From contig NW_013651878.1 of NCBI RefSeq assembly GCF_000499385.1, positions 1 through 12,187 of the forward strand: a stretch of DNA of 12,187 bases, written 5' to 3'. Position numbers and translations under genes: made by a program. The first letter of the stretch is position 1; every line of letters starts with the position of its first letter. Source of the DNA: Eimeria necatrix. Its lineage: Eukaryota > Apicomplexa > Conoidasida > Eucoccidiorida > Eimeriidae. The notes under the pieces are model-generated. The model was not told the origin of the DNA. It made no database searches and saw nothing but the letters and a program-made list of their open reading frames with translations. Below are positions 1-7,312 of this stretch, in pieces.

Positions 1-4
1 CGAG

Positions 5-505
5 CTACGCGTCGTCTTTGGCCTGCATAATGCTGCCGTCTTCTGGTAGGATGGGAGTCCTTTCGCCAGATTCCACGATCCCCCCCATAACGGTTCTTAG
101 CGCACTCATAGCCGACTGGAATTGTTCCCACGAGACGAAGGGGCAGTCTCCTGGTACAGCATTGGGCAGAGGTATCGCCTGTGGGTGCGCCTCCTTATGC
201 CCATGCGGCCGCTCTGCCACGGTGGGCTTTGGGGTCGCGTGGCGATGATGGGCGGGTGTCCCGCTGGGCATTCTGTTGACTGACATAGATGGAGTCTCCT
301 GCGGAGTGGGGCCGATGACGCGTCCGTTGCGGAGGTGCATCCCTTACCGAGCGAAGATTCCTAGGAGACAGTCTTTCAGACGTCGTATTTCATTTTCCAG
401 GGTTGAAGAAAAAATTATTTCAGGAAGGAATCCCGGAACAGCCCCCAAATGTAGTGCACTGCGCCCGCAGCTGCGAATACGTGCTTTCAGTCCCTTGGGC
501 AGGGT
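5..505 (-). pseudogene. Long minus-strand frame with one internal stop, origin unknown
   Basis: Read on the minus strand from 505 down to the TAG at 7-5, this frame is open for about 167 codons apart from one TAA at 346-344; the frame is bounded upstream by a TAG at 508-506. The part before the TAA contains a heptad-like stretch (LENEIRRLKDCLLG) that could form a short coiled coil. After the TAA comes an ATG at 340-338, then a proline/histidine/threonine-rich segment (for example PTPQETPSM and GTPAHHRHATPKPT), then a more ordinary stretch (FVSWEQFQSAMSALRTVMGG). The bases just before the ATG (TCGGTAAGG) could instead be a splice donor, in which case the TAA would lie in an intron. A decayed retroelement gag-like frame or a host exon are both possible. 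I recognise no family. A single stop in 167 codons is suggestive but not proof of coding origin. Confidence 0.3.
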
Positions 506-1072
506 CTATAAACTGCACCCTACGCTAGTCCATTTCCTAGAGACTACAGCTATTGCAATTAAGAATACAAAATCATGAGTTTCTCAAATCTGTCTGTCTG
601 TTTCGCACCCTTTTGCGAGCTCGCCTCCTAGTCCCTAAGGGAGGGAGGCTTGCCCTGGCGCCGGCGCTGTCTCCAGCCCCAGTCTCCACGCAATTCCACG
701 AATTCACGTGTGCATATAAAATAATAATCACTTTCTCTTACTTTTTGTCTGGTAAGAGGGCCCTGTCTCCCTCCAGTCTTGCGACCCCTCGTAGGTCGCT
801 GGCTAGCTATCCTCTCTAGAGCACTAACCAGCCCCATTGTAGTGTCTGTGCGCTACAATGCCTCTTCATGGTTCCGCGGTTGTGTCGAGCGACATTGCTG
901 TTTTTGCCTCAGCCAAACACCAATGATTCTCCGTGGATGCACTCTTGCTCCGCCCTGGACCGCTTAACCGCTTAGAAGCACGCATAAAGCAACCATCTGT
1001 CGGTAAGTAAAATTTTTCGCACGAAAGCTCGAGGCCCCGGGACAGACTATGTGCAGGCGATATTCGTTGCTT
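506..1072. other. No gene recognised
   Basis: Short open frames on both strands look like chance. Visible details are a (TCTG)3 run at about 589-603 and a TATA-like AT-rich stretch (GCATATAAAATAATAATC) at about 713-730. The second could serve as a promoter element on either strand, but no gene can be tied to it. Confidence 0.5.
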
Positions 1073-1111
1073 GCTGTTTTCGCAAGGCATAGCTTGCCTT
1101 CGGAAAACAGC
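1073..1111. repeat. Imperfect inverted repeat, 17-base arms, 5-base loop
   Basis: The arm at 1073-1089 (GCTGTTTTCGCAAGGCA) pairs with 1095-1111 (TGCCTTCGGAAAACAGC) at 15 of 17 positions; the two mismatches are adjacent (GC against CG in register). The loop is TAGCT at 1090-1094. It would fold as a hairpin in RNA from either strand, or as a small cruciform. No flanking gene explains it. Confidence 0.75.
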
Positions 1112-1716
1112 TTTGCAGGTTGTTCCTCGATATTATGCTGGATCCATGCTGTGCACAAGACGGCTTTTCCGAAGCAGCCAAGAGCATAATCAGACTTGCA
1201 TGCAGCAGTGTGAATGTGGCGTGTTGCCACACGCCCACGCAGTCGCAGGAGTTTTACTGAATGCCCGTAATCTTGTTCTGCAGTCGTCTCTCATTCACTA
1301 TGGGATACCATTGGGCTTCTGTTAGTGTACATTCAAATGGGCAGCGCTATTTTTTCTGGAAAAGGGATCACTGGAGATGTGGTTTGCCGGTGTGGTGTCC
1401 GAAAACGTGACTCAGCGAGCAACTCCTGAATGTTGCCACACTATCTTAAAAGGTAAGCTTTTCGTAGTGTTTCGGGCCATTGTCGGGATGCTTTGAGGTC
1501 AGGCGGTTGCTCCAGTGGGTCTGGCACCAGCAGTGGTGCGGAACACAAAATGCGTAAGCAATTATGTTTGCTCTGGAAAAGTGACTTTCAGAATGGCAAA
1601 CGAATCTCGTCGTGTCAACTGTTCCGATGTTCACCATGCTTTGTTGGACGTGGAGATTTTGTTGCGCAGCATTGGGGGCTTGGCTAAAGTAGGCGTAGTG
1701 AAATTAGAGCCCAAAG
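1112..1716. other. No gene recognised
   Basis: Only short overlapping open frames (up to about 92 codons) on both strands, without recognisable motifs. I see no repeat structure beyond a distant 8-base inverted pair, ATTATGCT near 1133 and AGCATAAT near 1183. Confidence 0.5.
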
Positions 1717-1750
1717 CAACGGCCTATATGCGTCTGCATATAGACCGTTG
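1717..1750. repeat. Near-perfect hairpin, 15-base arms, 4-base loop
   Basis: The arms CAACGGCCTATATGC (1717-1731) and GCATATAGACCGTTG (1736-1750) are reverse complements with one mismatch, and the loop is GTCT (1732-1735). In a minus-strand transcript the mismatch would be a G-U wobble, so that RNA could form a continuous 15-pair stem. No gene or known RNA family is recognised here. Confidence 0.8.
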
Positions 1751-3007
1751 GTGTGCATTGTTTGTGACACAGAGTTCTATGGTCCTTTTGTGAATCGAAA
1801 CCTTTTGATAGGCCAGAAACGAACAGGCACTTGTAATAGGTGCTGTGTAGGGGTTTGCTGTATGTTAACCTGTTGTTGTACCGTTCCTGAGCTATTGTGG
1901 CAAGTCACAGGAACCAGTGGCACAAAGGACAATGCTTCTTAATCGAAATGCTACGGTGGCAGCTGCAGGCTGTGTGAGACTTCGTTTGCGTGCTTTGAAA
2001 GCAGAACGAAGTACATACAGCTACCGCGAAGATGTTGCATGATTCGTCACATTCTCTGGTTGGAAGGCGAGGATATCATAGTGAATATATTCCATGCCAA
2101 GCAATCACGTAGAGCCACATTCGGAAGAAAACCATCACAACAAAAACTGAGCAAACGCTCCAAGGGTCTGACAGGCGTAAGCGTGGAGCGCAAGCCAAAT
2201 AAGGTCCTATGTAGCGTCATGAATTACCCGTCTCATACAATGATGTCGACTTGCCCGGCCTAACGTGAGGGGCAGAGGACCATCACGTCGGCAAAATAAC
2301 CCCTGGATAACTAGGCACGCTGCATTTGTGCCTTCGGTACTTGAGCTACAGTGTGTGTCTGTCGGAACTTCTTTGTGTTTGATTATTGCACAGCCTCTAC
2401 GTAAAAAGAAGCGGCAGGTGATCTTGAATCTGGATCTTGAATGCAAAGGATTTCCCAAAGTTTCCAAAGTAGCGGCTTGCCTTTGGAATGTGTGTGGGGG
2501 GTACGATTTTTATGAACCCTGCCACGAAAAGCCTTTCTTGTTGTACCCAGACCCTCCGGTCGCTTCATCCAACATGCAAATGCAGCACGCTTCGTTAGTC
2601 CTGTGATCGGGTGCCTCTGCTGAAACCATTGACTCAGTTTCGTTTCAAGCAGGAATCGCAGCAGCATAGACTTGGACGAAACGTGTTTATGCTCCAAGGG
2701 AAAATCCCATCATTGTCGCGACGGTTTGAGAGCGCCTCGAAGGCGCTTGAAAGTTCTTCTGGCTGGGCGATTGTGCTTCTTCAAGCTGTTTTTCAGTGTC
2801 TAGCTCGAAGAAAACAGGCAGTTGGTTCATAAATGCCAGCGGACTTTCGCTAGAGACCTGCATTACGTAAATACGCAACTATTTAGGTGGCATCAATGCT
2901 TGAGACCCTGACCTGCCTGAACAGGCTTACATATCCGGAATTAAACACGGCTTGCTGAGCGTTAGTCCACCACACGCCACGAAACTGCCCTCAGAGTTGT
3001 GCTCCAA
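1751..3007. other. No gene recognised
   Basis: Several open frames of 60-113 codons lie on both strands but overlap one another and show no motif, repeat or codon signal that I can recognise. One perfect short hairpin occurs at 2731-2747 (AGCGCCT, CGA loop, AGGCGCT). The last 60 or so bases may share faint similarity with about 4004-4074, which would extend the duplication described next. Confidence 0.5.
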
Positions 3008-3179
3008 TAGACTAATTAAGACACGCACCTCCAATTGATTCCACTCTCCCTAACCTCATGTCAGTGCATGTGTTAATGGCACGCAAACCTTGATCCGCGT
3101 ACTCCCTGCGCATGCAAAAGCGGTCCAGAACCCCTGGAAATTTAATGCTACATAAACGCCACTAGGCAGACTAACGCCT

Positions 3180-3356
3180 TTCCTGTTTGAGCTCACCACG
3201 CACACGTCGAATATAAGCGGTGCGCTTGAAACAACCGCACTCAGCTTCACTTCAAAACAGACTGACGCGGACCTACCCTACTTCGAAAAATATAAGACGC
3301 GGATACATTCTGCTACTAATTATTTCAGAATACGTGCAGGTTTCAGCGCACACTAG
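3180..3356 (+). other. First shared open frame, copy A (broken relative to copy B)
   Basis: From TTC at 3180 (FLFEL...) this frame aligns codon for codon, without indels, with 4239-4415 in copy B (shared words FLFEL, TALSF, YFEKYK). Copy A ends at TAG 3354-3356, where copy B has TGG. Differences are spread almost evenly over the three codon positions, so there is no sign of coding constraint. Most likely non-coding sequence that happens to lack indels, or an exon that decayed before the duplication. Confidence 0.2.
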
Positions 3357-3495
3357 AAGCATGATGATGTGTAGCAAAAAGAAGAGCTTCTGGACTGGAA
3401 GAGCGTGATGTCGAGCACGACGTGCCAATGAAATCAAATCGTCATGACCTAGAAACCCACGTCATCGGCGATCCTTAATGACATAAACAACGTAG

Positions 3496-3735
3496 AGCAA
3501 AATTTTGCCAGCGTTTGTTCTTCATCGCATACAAACTACCCTGCGTGCCTTTTCATTCACTAGCTTAAAGCATCGCACTGCACACTTGCATTGTGATGAC
3601 TCTATCAAAGGTGAGCTGCACATTCGAAAGAAGACGCTTGCACTAGTCTTAGTTGTGAAACACGTGATCCGCAAGACCCTTTGCCTCCTGAGTACGCAGG
3701 GGGCCGTCCCACAAGCACTCCACGAGATGCAGTAG
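3496..3735 (+). other. 79-codon frame shared by both repeat copies, copy A
   Basis: The frame opens after TAG 3493-3495 and ends at TAG 3733-3735. It has no usable ATG (the only in-frame ATG is near the end), so if coding it would be a terminal exon. A conserved AG at 3510-3511, preceded by TTTTGCC, could be the acceptor. Compared with copy B over the last 77 codons I count 32 base differences: 8 at first, 7 at second and 17 at third positions, with no indels and the stop in the same place. The product would be a small basic peptide ending HEMQ, with a hydrophobic patch (ALVLVVKHVI). No family is recognised. The third-position excess is suggestive but statistically weak. Confidence 0.3.
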
Positions 3736-3923
3736 AACAAATCGAATAAGAAACGTGTTTGCTGTGGAGGCACGATAAAGCATATGCTGAGATAAATAAT
3801 TTCCTCCTACGGCCAGACAGCGCTCCCGAAAGCTCGTAAATCACATTTACCCGCCTGAAAACAAAAGCTCACAACTTCTCGCTCAGCAAATGTGCACCTC
3901 AACTTGCACGCACATATAAACGT

Positions 3924-3957
3924 GTCAACGCCATTCTCATGTCAACGCCATTCTCAT
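3924..3957 (+). repeat. Perfect 17-base tandem duplication
   Basis: The unit GTCAACGCCATTCTCAT occurs twice head to tail (3924-3940 and 3941-3957) with no mismatch. It lies in the 156-base spacer between the two 0.9 kb repeats, right after the end of copy A. Because the copies are identical, the event is younger than the divergence of the flanking large repeats. Confidence 0.95.
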
Positions 3958-4238
3958 GTAACTTCAAACCGTGAAAAACGTCTCGCGCGTAAAAGGCACA
4001 AACACGCTCTGCATTAAAAATTCAACACGATCATGATAACGCTTGTGCATGATGCAAATACCGCACAGAGAACCTAGACTAATTAGGACAACCCGTGGGA
4101 TCAGATCCACTCCTTTGCATTCTCACGATACGACTGTAGATGGTAAGCAAGCCTTTGCCGACGCACAATCTGTAGGTGATGAAGCGGTCCCAAACCCTTA
4201 GAGGTCACAGTCTGCATCAAAACAACTGGCGAACGTCC

Positions 4239-4433
4239 TTCCTGTTTGAGCTCGGCACGTATTTGTCAAACATGAGCGGTGCACTTGCAGCAACCGCACT
4301 CAGCTTCATTTCGAAACAGAGTAACGCGGACCTCTCCTACTTCGAAAAATACAAACAGCAGACAAGTCGTGCCACGAATGGCTTCAGATTAAGTACAGGT
4401 TTCAACGCACACTGGAAGAATGCTTATGCGTAG
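4239..4433 (+). other. First shared open frame, copy B
   Basis: Counterpart of 3180-3356. It stays open six codons further, to TAG 4431-4433, because it has TGG at 4413-4415 where copy A has a stop. The frame extends upstream to about 4176. It contains FLFEL, GALAATALSF and YFEKYK. I recognise no domain, and the substitution pattern against copy A is flat across codon positions, so coding is doubtful. Confidence 0.2.
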
Positions 4434-4556
4434 CAAAGAGTAGAAAGCTTGTGGACTGCAAGAGCGTAATGTCGAGCAGTGCGTGCCAGAGAAATAAAAT
4501 CGTCATGACCTAGAAACCAAATTCAATGGCGATCCCTAATGCCACAAACAACGTAG

Positions 4557-4796
4557 AGCAAAATTTTGTCAGCCTTTGTTCTTCATCGCATACAAACTAC
4601 CCTGCGTGCCTTTTCATTCACTAGGTTAAAGCATCGTACTGCACACTTGCATTGTGACAACTCTATCAAAGCTGAGCTGCGAATCCGAAGGAAAACGGAG
4701 GCGCTAGTTTTAGTTCTGAAGCATGTGATTAGCAAGACCTTTTGCGTTCTGAGCACGCAGGAGGCCGTCGCACGAGCACATCACGAGATGCAGTAA
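4557..4796 (+). other. 79-codon frame shared by both repeat copies, copy B
   Basis: Same frame as 3496-3735, closed by TAA 4794-4796 instead of TAG. Stop position and length are retained although 32 of 231 bases differ. The AG at 4571-4572 (after TTTTGTC) keeps the possible splice acceptor. Several changes are conservative or silent (for example CAC/CAT, ATC/ATT, GTC/GTT, AAA/AAG), while others are radical (Leu to Glu, Gly to Glu). If real, this is the last exon of a small paralogous gene pair; otherwise it is a chance open frame in a repeat. Confidence 0.3.
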
Positions 4797-4979
4797 AACA
4801 AATCGAATACAAAACGCGTTTGCTGTGGAAGCACGATAAAGCATATGCCGAGATAAATAAGCTCGTTCTACGGCCAGACAGCGCTCCTGAAAGCTCTTAA
4901 CTCGCATTTATCTGCCTAGGAAAAGCATCGCAGCGTCTTGATCAGCAAATGTGCGCTTCAATTTGAACGCACACATATG

Positions 4980-6126
4980 CTTTTTGAAAGGATACTCTTA
5001 CGATATGGATGCCATGTTTTGCTACATTGGCACGAAGCGCTAGTTGTGAAGGTATTTGCCTGCATAAGTGAAGCGTCCACGCTAAGCAATCTGGAACGCA
5101 CACACAAGAAGGCTATGCTGCAATGTGAACTTCCGGAGAAAACGAGTCCCTGTTGTGTCACATCATCGCATATTTTGCCAGCTCAACAGTGACACCCAAC
5201 AAGCGGCAGATTACCGGTGTCTAGTGCAACATGGGACATGAGACGTTCGTGAATGAATGCGAGTGTTGCGAGCTCCGTTTTGCGCTAGGGCGTCTGTCCG
5301 CAGTTTTCCGTGCATTGCTTGTACCTAACATAGAGCCTTTCAGGCAATCGCTCGAAGGTTCGCCTCTTACCATAAAGCGAGCTCAGAGCTTCATAGCTTT
5401 TCTGATTTCTACGTCATGCATTATCCGGAGGAACGGGTAAACTTTCTTCCCGCGTGTGATTGCATGCCAGTATGATGCGGCTTCATGCTTTTTGCCAGGT
5501 TACACTAATATCTATAGTTCGTCTAAGTTTCGGGTCGGCAAAGCTTTTTCAAGTGGCCCATACTATTCAGACGTTTGGCGAGTTAAGTCACTTCTGTTGA
5601 CTCTTCTAGATGACAGATGGCTAAGGCAAGCACTGTGTACTCTGATTAGGTCTTGGAGGTGTCTAAATTGCAGCCACGCAGATCTCGTGAGCGCATTTCG
5701 CCGTAATTTTTCATCCATCGTGTTTTCCTGCTGTTAGTATGGACGCTACAAACTGTGGCGCGAAGCGGCTGGAATGTGCAGCTTGGCGGGTGTCCATGGG
5801 TCTTTGTGAGTTCCTGCTAGCTTATTTTATTTGGAAAATTTGCAAAATGTACAGGTTACTGCTCAGGGCCTATGTGCTGCACAGCAATAGAGGCGAACGT
5901 ATGACTCCTGGACCCCACCTAATACCGTTCGCTTCTGTCCATACCGGATGGTAAAGCCATAATCTGCGCAACTATTGACTCGTCAGTGTGGCTTTAGGTG
6001 GGCAAGTAGTTATCGCTTGACACTCGTGCTGTGCGGGTTCTCGCCATTTTAGTTTTATAGCTGGACGATCGTCTGGCCATCCAGTTGCTCAATTCTGCAA
6101 GGAAAAGGAGCACTTAGGCCGGCCTT
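4980..6126. other. No gene recognised; no retroelement motifs upstream of the integrase
   Basis: Three successive plus-strand open frames (5231-5440, 5456-5737, 5739-5954; 69-93 codons) sit in this stretch but contain no motif I know. I specifically looked for what should precede a Ty3/gypsy integrase (reverse transcriptase with its DD pair, RNase H, protease) and found none in the plus frames. The chromovirus copy is therefore either 5'-truncated or unrecognisably decayed here. Confidence 0.5.
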
Positions 6127-6202
6127 GATGGACACAACGGTATAACACGTCACCATGTACGGGTGTTGAGTGCTCTCGTTGACAGGCTTGCGACATTTGC
6201 CA
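6127..6202 (+). pseudogene. Integrase N-terminal zinc-binding (HHCC) remnant
   Basis: In the frame of 6130, GHNGITR (6130-6150) matches the histidine part of the HHCC zinc-binding region (family pattern GHxG...T). In the frame of 6189, CDICQ (6189-6203) gives the CxxC part, preceded by an in-frame TGA at 6180-6182. The two parts are in different frames, so at least one indel separates them. In intact integrases this small domain binds zinc and helps multimerise the enzyme on the element ends. A TAG at 6115-6117 precedes the first part. The histidine assignment is less certain than the cysteine one. Confidence 0.65.
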
Positions 6203-6212
6203 ACATTTGCCA
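6193..6212 (+). repeat. 10-base tandem duplication inside the CxxC motif
   Basis: ACATTTGCCA is present twice head to tail (6193-6202, 6203-6212). Ten bases is not a multiple of three, so the duplication shifts the frame by itself. CDICQ upstream is in the frame of 6189, whereas the downstream integrase text (CQDVW through LDFITGLP) is in the frame of 6163. The duplicate therefore looks like the exact lesion behind this frame break. Confidence 0.85.
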
Positions 6213-6349
6213 AGACGTGTGGCGTGTCCTCCTTCAACATTACGTCATTCAATCGCGTCAGTCTAGTCACGCGAGTCTCGATTTCATTACTGGGCTGCCT
6301 CCTACTACAGCGGCGAATGATTCTTTTCTCGTGCTGGTCGACTCACTCA
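6203..6349 (+). pseudogene. Integrase catalytic core, part 1 (first Asp)
   Basis: This frame reads without stop from the duplicated CQDVW, through LDFITGLPPT (Asp codon at 6280-6282, first residue of the D,D,E triad) and NDSFLVLVDSLT (6313-6348). These match the core start of Ty3/gypsy integrases closely. After VDSLT the similarity is lost and resumes about 10 bases later in another frame. Family members normally have some 20 more residues at this point, so a deletion of roughly 40 bases is likely. Confidence 0.9.
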
Positions 6350-6359
6350 CTCAGCAGCA

Positions 6360-6565
6360 GCGGATACTGTGGAGCTCTTGGCGGACCGCCTTATTCGTTA
6401 CCATGGATTTCCCGACGTGCTTCTTTCTGACCGCGACCATGGCTTCCAGTCGAGGCTATGGAAACAACTGTGCACTCGCTTCGAAATTAAGCGCACAATG
6501 TCTTCATCCAACCATCCCCAGAGAGACGAACTAACCGCATGAGTCAATCGCACGCTTGAACAATG
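6360..6565 (+). pseudogene. Integrase catalytic core, part 2 (second Asp; third catalytic position)
   Basis: The frame starting at 6360 gives VELLADRLIRYHGFP, LLSDRDHGF (second catalytic Asp codon at 6429-6431) and HPQRDELTA followed by TGA (6540-6542) and VNRTLEQ. In the family the HPQ block is followed four codons later by the catalytic Glu; here that position is GCA (Ala, 6537-6539) and the next codon is a stop. A further stop follows at 6567-6569. The 206-base segment has no other break, so it is the best preserved part of the core. Confidence 0.93.
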
Positions 6566-6568
6566 CTG

Positions 6569-6729
6569 AGGACTTATATTCAACCTAACGAGCGAGAGTG
6601 ATGGCGCTTACTGCCTGCACTCGGGCTGGCTTAAAATATAACCAGTCATTCATCCGCTGAGCTCTCCACCTTTAACGTTACGATTGGTGAGAAGTCGCTC
6701 TCAGCAGCCGACCTCGACATTGTCGGCAG
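6569..6729 (+). pseudogene. Integrase core end
   Basis: The frame of 6569 carries the region after the catalytic triad: a tryptophan-led stretch (WRLLPAL, 6602-6622) just after TGA 6599-6601, then TAA 6632-6634, then NITSHSSAELSTFNVTIGE (about 6635-6691), matching the family's N-T-x-H-S-S...P-F block near the end of the core. A short deletion probably lies between WRLLPAL and NITSH. Confidence 0.8.
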
Positions 6730-6732
6730 GTT

Positions 6733-6966
6733 GCTCCTACGCTCGCCCCTGCAAAGACTGAGACCTTCCGGCAGCTCTGCGACAGAGCGCTCAGTCATAT
6801 TGTGCGGGCAAAATGGACCTGAAAACCTACGCGGATTCCAAGAGGCTGGCAGTGGACTACGCTTTTGCAGACAAGGTGCAGCTCAGCAGTAAACATCTCC
6901 CTGCCCTCAACGACTTTCCCAAATTAGGACCCCGCTACATGGGGCGCTTTTTTGGTCACCGAGAGT
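6733..6966 (+). pseudogene. Integrase C-terminal linker and GPY/F-like module
   Basis: Two overlapping frames continue the polyprotein. The frame of 6733 gives a helical linker (LAPAKTETFRQLCDRALSH) up to TGA 6820-6822. The frame of 6813 then gives YADSKRLAVDYAFADKVQLS, which matches the family's lysine/arginine-rich linker and its small beta-barrel start. It continues to KLGPRYMGRF, the GPY/F signature with Arg where most members have Pro. The frame breaks again near the seven-base T run after 6949. The module normally binds element-end or target DNA. Confidence 0.88.
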
Positions 6967-6974
6967 ACCCGTGC

Positions 6975-7135
6975 TGTTGCGTACTGTCTCGCTTTGCCCC
7001 CTGCGTAGTCGTGGCATGGCGTCTTCCATGCGTCCCAGTGAGTTTCCCACCGGCACCGTGCCCTCAAATCAGTTCACAGACACCGCCATCGGCTGGGCCG
7101 TAACTCGCGTTGCGGTGGCTCACCCAACAGGCCTG
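6975..7135 (+). pseudogene. GPY/F end and linker to chromodomain
   Basis: In the frame of 6976, VAYCLALPPA (then TAG 7006-7008) and HGVFHASQ (then TGA 7039-7041) match the hallmark Y-x-L-x-L-P-P and V-F-H-x-S-Q blocks of chromovirus pol proteins. The linker then appears to switch to the frame of 6971 (FTDTAIGWAVTRVAVAHP, about 7072-7125), which continues directly into the chromodomain. The linker itself is not conserved in the family, so the exact switch point cannot be placed. Confidence 0.85.
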
Positions 7136-7279
7136 CATAAAGTCGACTACATCCTTAATCAGCGAGGCTCAGGCGATGAGGTGCAGTAGCCCGTCAAGTG
7201 AAGCGGTGCCCCCCAGGATGAGGCCACCTGGGAACCCGCTCACCTCCTTGTCAGATGTCAGGCTCTGGTGCACGCCTAG
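7136..7279 (+). pseudogene. Chromodomain remnant
   Basis: In one frame the sequence reads HKVDYILNQRGSGDEVQ, TAG (7187-7189), PVK, TGA (7199-7201), SGAPQDEATWEPAHLL, and ends at TAG 7277-7279. The valine/tyrosine/isoleucine first strand and the terminal EATWEP motif are diagnostic of chromodomains. Both internal stops fall in the segment where the domain has its conserved aromatic residues, which form part of the methyl-lysine cage. Spacing is intact (no indel) from 7136 to 7279. The final TAG may be the original end or another lesion. Confidence 0.92.
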
Positions 7280-7312
7280 GGACGTCGCCAACGCAAGTGT
7301 CAACATGCCCGG

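Larger units (their letters stand above)
3008..3918 (+). repeat. Direct repeat copy A (about 0.9 kb)
   Basis: Copy A starts near TAGACTAATTA and ends near CGCACATATA. It matches 4075-4979 in the same orientation, with an offset of about 1061-1067 bases. Shared landmarks in order are CCTGTTTGAGCTC, ACTTCGAAAAATA, CGTCATGACCTAGAAACC, AACGTAGAGCAAAATTTTG, CTTCATCGCATACAAACTAC and TACGGCCAGACAGCGCTC. By hand, one 231-base segment is 86% identical; the rest looks nearer 75-80% with small gaps. This is an old duplication. The edges are approximate because similarity fades. I do not recognise the sequence. Confidence 0.9.
4075..4979 (+). repeat. Direct repeat copy B (about 0.9 kb)
   Basis: Second copy of the 3008-3918 repeat, in the same orientation, from TAGACTAATTAGG to about CGCACACATATG. 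Near its right end is a copy-specific hairpin (GTGCGCTTCAA with TTGAACGCAC, about 4951-4972) that is weaker in copy A. The copies are too close together (156 bases) to be LTRs around an internal region, so this is a tandem or near-tandem duplication. Confidence 0.9.
6127..7279 (+). mobile_element. Decayed Ty3/gypsy (chromovirus) pol fragment: integrase to chromodomain
   Basis: The 3' end of a chromovirus-type LTR retrotransposon polyprotein is readable in the right order on the plus strand. The pieces are: zinc-binding motif (CDICQ, 6189-6203), first catalytic Asp (LDFITGLP, 6277-6300), second Asp (LLSDRD, 6420-6437), the third-residue region (HPQRDELTA, 6513-6539), core end, GPY/F-like module (KLGPRYMG, near 6920-6945; VFHASQ, 7021-7038) and chromodomain (EATWEP, 7220-7237). 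Pieces lie in all three frames, with about nine internal stops, so the copy is long dead. In working elements the integrase inserts the DNA copy, and the chromodomain directs it to chromatin marks. No LTR, primer site or reverse transcriptase is visible, so this is a truncated or eroded remnant. Ends are set by the last recognisable motifs. Confidence 0.93.

Noticed and set aside
713..730. TATA-like promoter for the minus-strand frame at 505-5
   Set aside because: An AT-rich stretch alone is not evidence, and the distance and gene status are both uncertain.
4671..4740. Resemblance of KTEALVLVLKHV to the RNase H motif of Ty3/gypsy elements
   Set aside because: One short match; the expected preceding RNase H blocks are absent at the right distance, and the same frame lacks other support.
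3008..4979. The two 0.9 kb direct repeats as LTRs of a small retroelement
   Set aside because: Only 156 bases lie between them, no primer site or polypurine tract is visible, and the ends do not show clear TG...CA.
5231..5954. Three consecutive plus-strand frames as exons of one gene
   Set aside because: No recognisable domain, no consistent splice sites, and their lengths are within chance expectation.
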